Source: Planctomycetota bacterium (GTDB lineage: Bacteria > Planctomycetota > Phycisphaerae > Sedimentisphaerales > Anaerohalosphaeraceae). Taken from it: a DNA stretch of 6,330 nt. Location: positions 1 through 6,330 of the forward strand of contig JAAYQH010000366.1 in assembly GCA_012519365.1 (NCBI GenBank), in the 5' to 3' direction. Made by a program: the position numbers and the translations under genes. Below are positions 6,028 to 6,330 of the stretch, in pieces; positions within the stretch are counted from its first letter, which is position 1; each line of letters begins with the position of its first letter. The notes beneath the pieces were generated by a model. It was not told the origin of the DNA. It searched no databases and was given only the letters and a program-made list of their open reading frames with translations.

Positions 6028-6330
6028 CGTTTTGTCATCCTTGATTGACGACTGCGACCCAGTAGGGCAGCGCCTGATAACAGCAGAAGCAATGTCCCCG
6101 GTTCGGGGATGGTCAGGCTCTCGCTTGTCCAGTTCGTTCCGTCCAGATTCAAGCCTTCGATGCGACCGTTCTGAAGCCGTTTCCCATCGACTCCCGTAGA
6201 ATTGGCAAGCCATGTCTGTCCCCCATCGTCGGTGTGTCCGGCCCACCACCACCCGAAATAATCATCCCCCGCGGTATGGTAATCACCGTCCACGGCGGAC
6301 TGGTCATAAACGATATCGCCGATAAACCCG
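6024..6330 (-). CDS. PEP-CTERM sorting domain protein, C-terminal end (runs in from right edge)
   Basis: About 101 codons are visible, open to the window edge; the start lies outside. The C-terminus is a classic PEP-CTERM signal: 'IPEPGTLLLLLSGAALLG', then a basic tail 'RSRQSRMTKR'. Proteins with this tail are exported and processed by the EpsH/exosortase system, which links them to the outer envelope or extracellular matrix. The visible ectodomain is rich in Trp, Gly and Asp, with 'DDYFGWWWAGHTDDGGQTW' and 'NGRIEGLNLDGTNW'. This suggests a small beta-rich binding domain with exposed aromatics; I cannot name its family. The TGA at 6026-6024 overlaps the ATG of the next gene by 4 nt, so this is the upstream member of the three-gene surface operon. 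No exosortase gene is in the window. Confidence 0.85.
   Translation of the reverse strand, partial: GFIGDIVYDQSAVDGDYHTAGDDYFGWWWAGHTDDGGQTWLANSTGVDGKRLQNGRIEGLNLDGTNWTSESLTIPEPGTLLLLLSGAALLGRSRQSRMTKR

Noticed and set aside
6028..6252. N-terminal extension of the dockerin-like protein up to 6252
   Set aside because: The added 75 residues are Arg-rich and low in identifiable structure. They overlap the PEP-CTERM coding frame and would bury the clear signal peptide beginning at ATG 6027.

Overview
The window looks like a piece of a Planctomycetota chromosome, most likely of the class Phycisphaerae. Three C-terminal or N-terminal signatures on one strand support this: a PEP-CTERM sorting tail, a dockerin-like single repeat ending in a 'LAEHWL' motif, and a prepilin-type 'FTLIELLVV' pseudopilin with a late H-x9-DG motif. 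That combination is typical of Phycisphaerae surface proteins. Base composition looks roughly balanced, and there is no sign of insertion sequences, tRNA or rRNA genes, CRISPR arrays or phage genes.

Left part (1-1869). The minus strand carries the first 87 codons of an unrecognised helical, TPR-like protein that runs off the left edge. Its start codon and ribosome binding site lie in the arm of a predicted mRNA hairpin. Upstream of it on the same strand is a stand-alone response-regulator receiver protein with a short helical tail. A cytosolic histidine kinase without a recognisable sensor domain is transcribed divergently from it. The two probably form a small two-component phosphorelay whose input and output parts lie elsewhere.

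Middle part (1870-4220, plus strand). Two CNNM/DUF21-CBS membrane proteins overlap by 4 nt (ATGA). The first has the full CNNM, CBS pair and CorC/HlyC domain layout. The second ends after the CBS pair. They may work as a pair in divalent-cation (Mg2+/Co2+ type) efflux or homeostasis.

Right part (4295-6330, minus strand). Three envelope genes are arranged head to tail, each overlapping the next by 4 nt. In transcription order they are the C-terminal end of a Trp-rich PEP-CTERM protein that enters from the right edge, a secreted protein with a dockerin-like tail, and a pseudopilin-like protein. This operon converges on the CNNM genes with a 74-nt gap. The 'VVVGFDH' and 'DFIVFSN' motifs of the middle protein recall surface proteins found in Bacteroidetes vitamin B12 uptake loci, so a cobalamin or metal-scavenging role is a hypothesis to test, not a conclusion.
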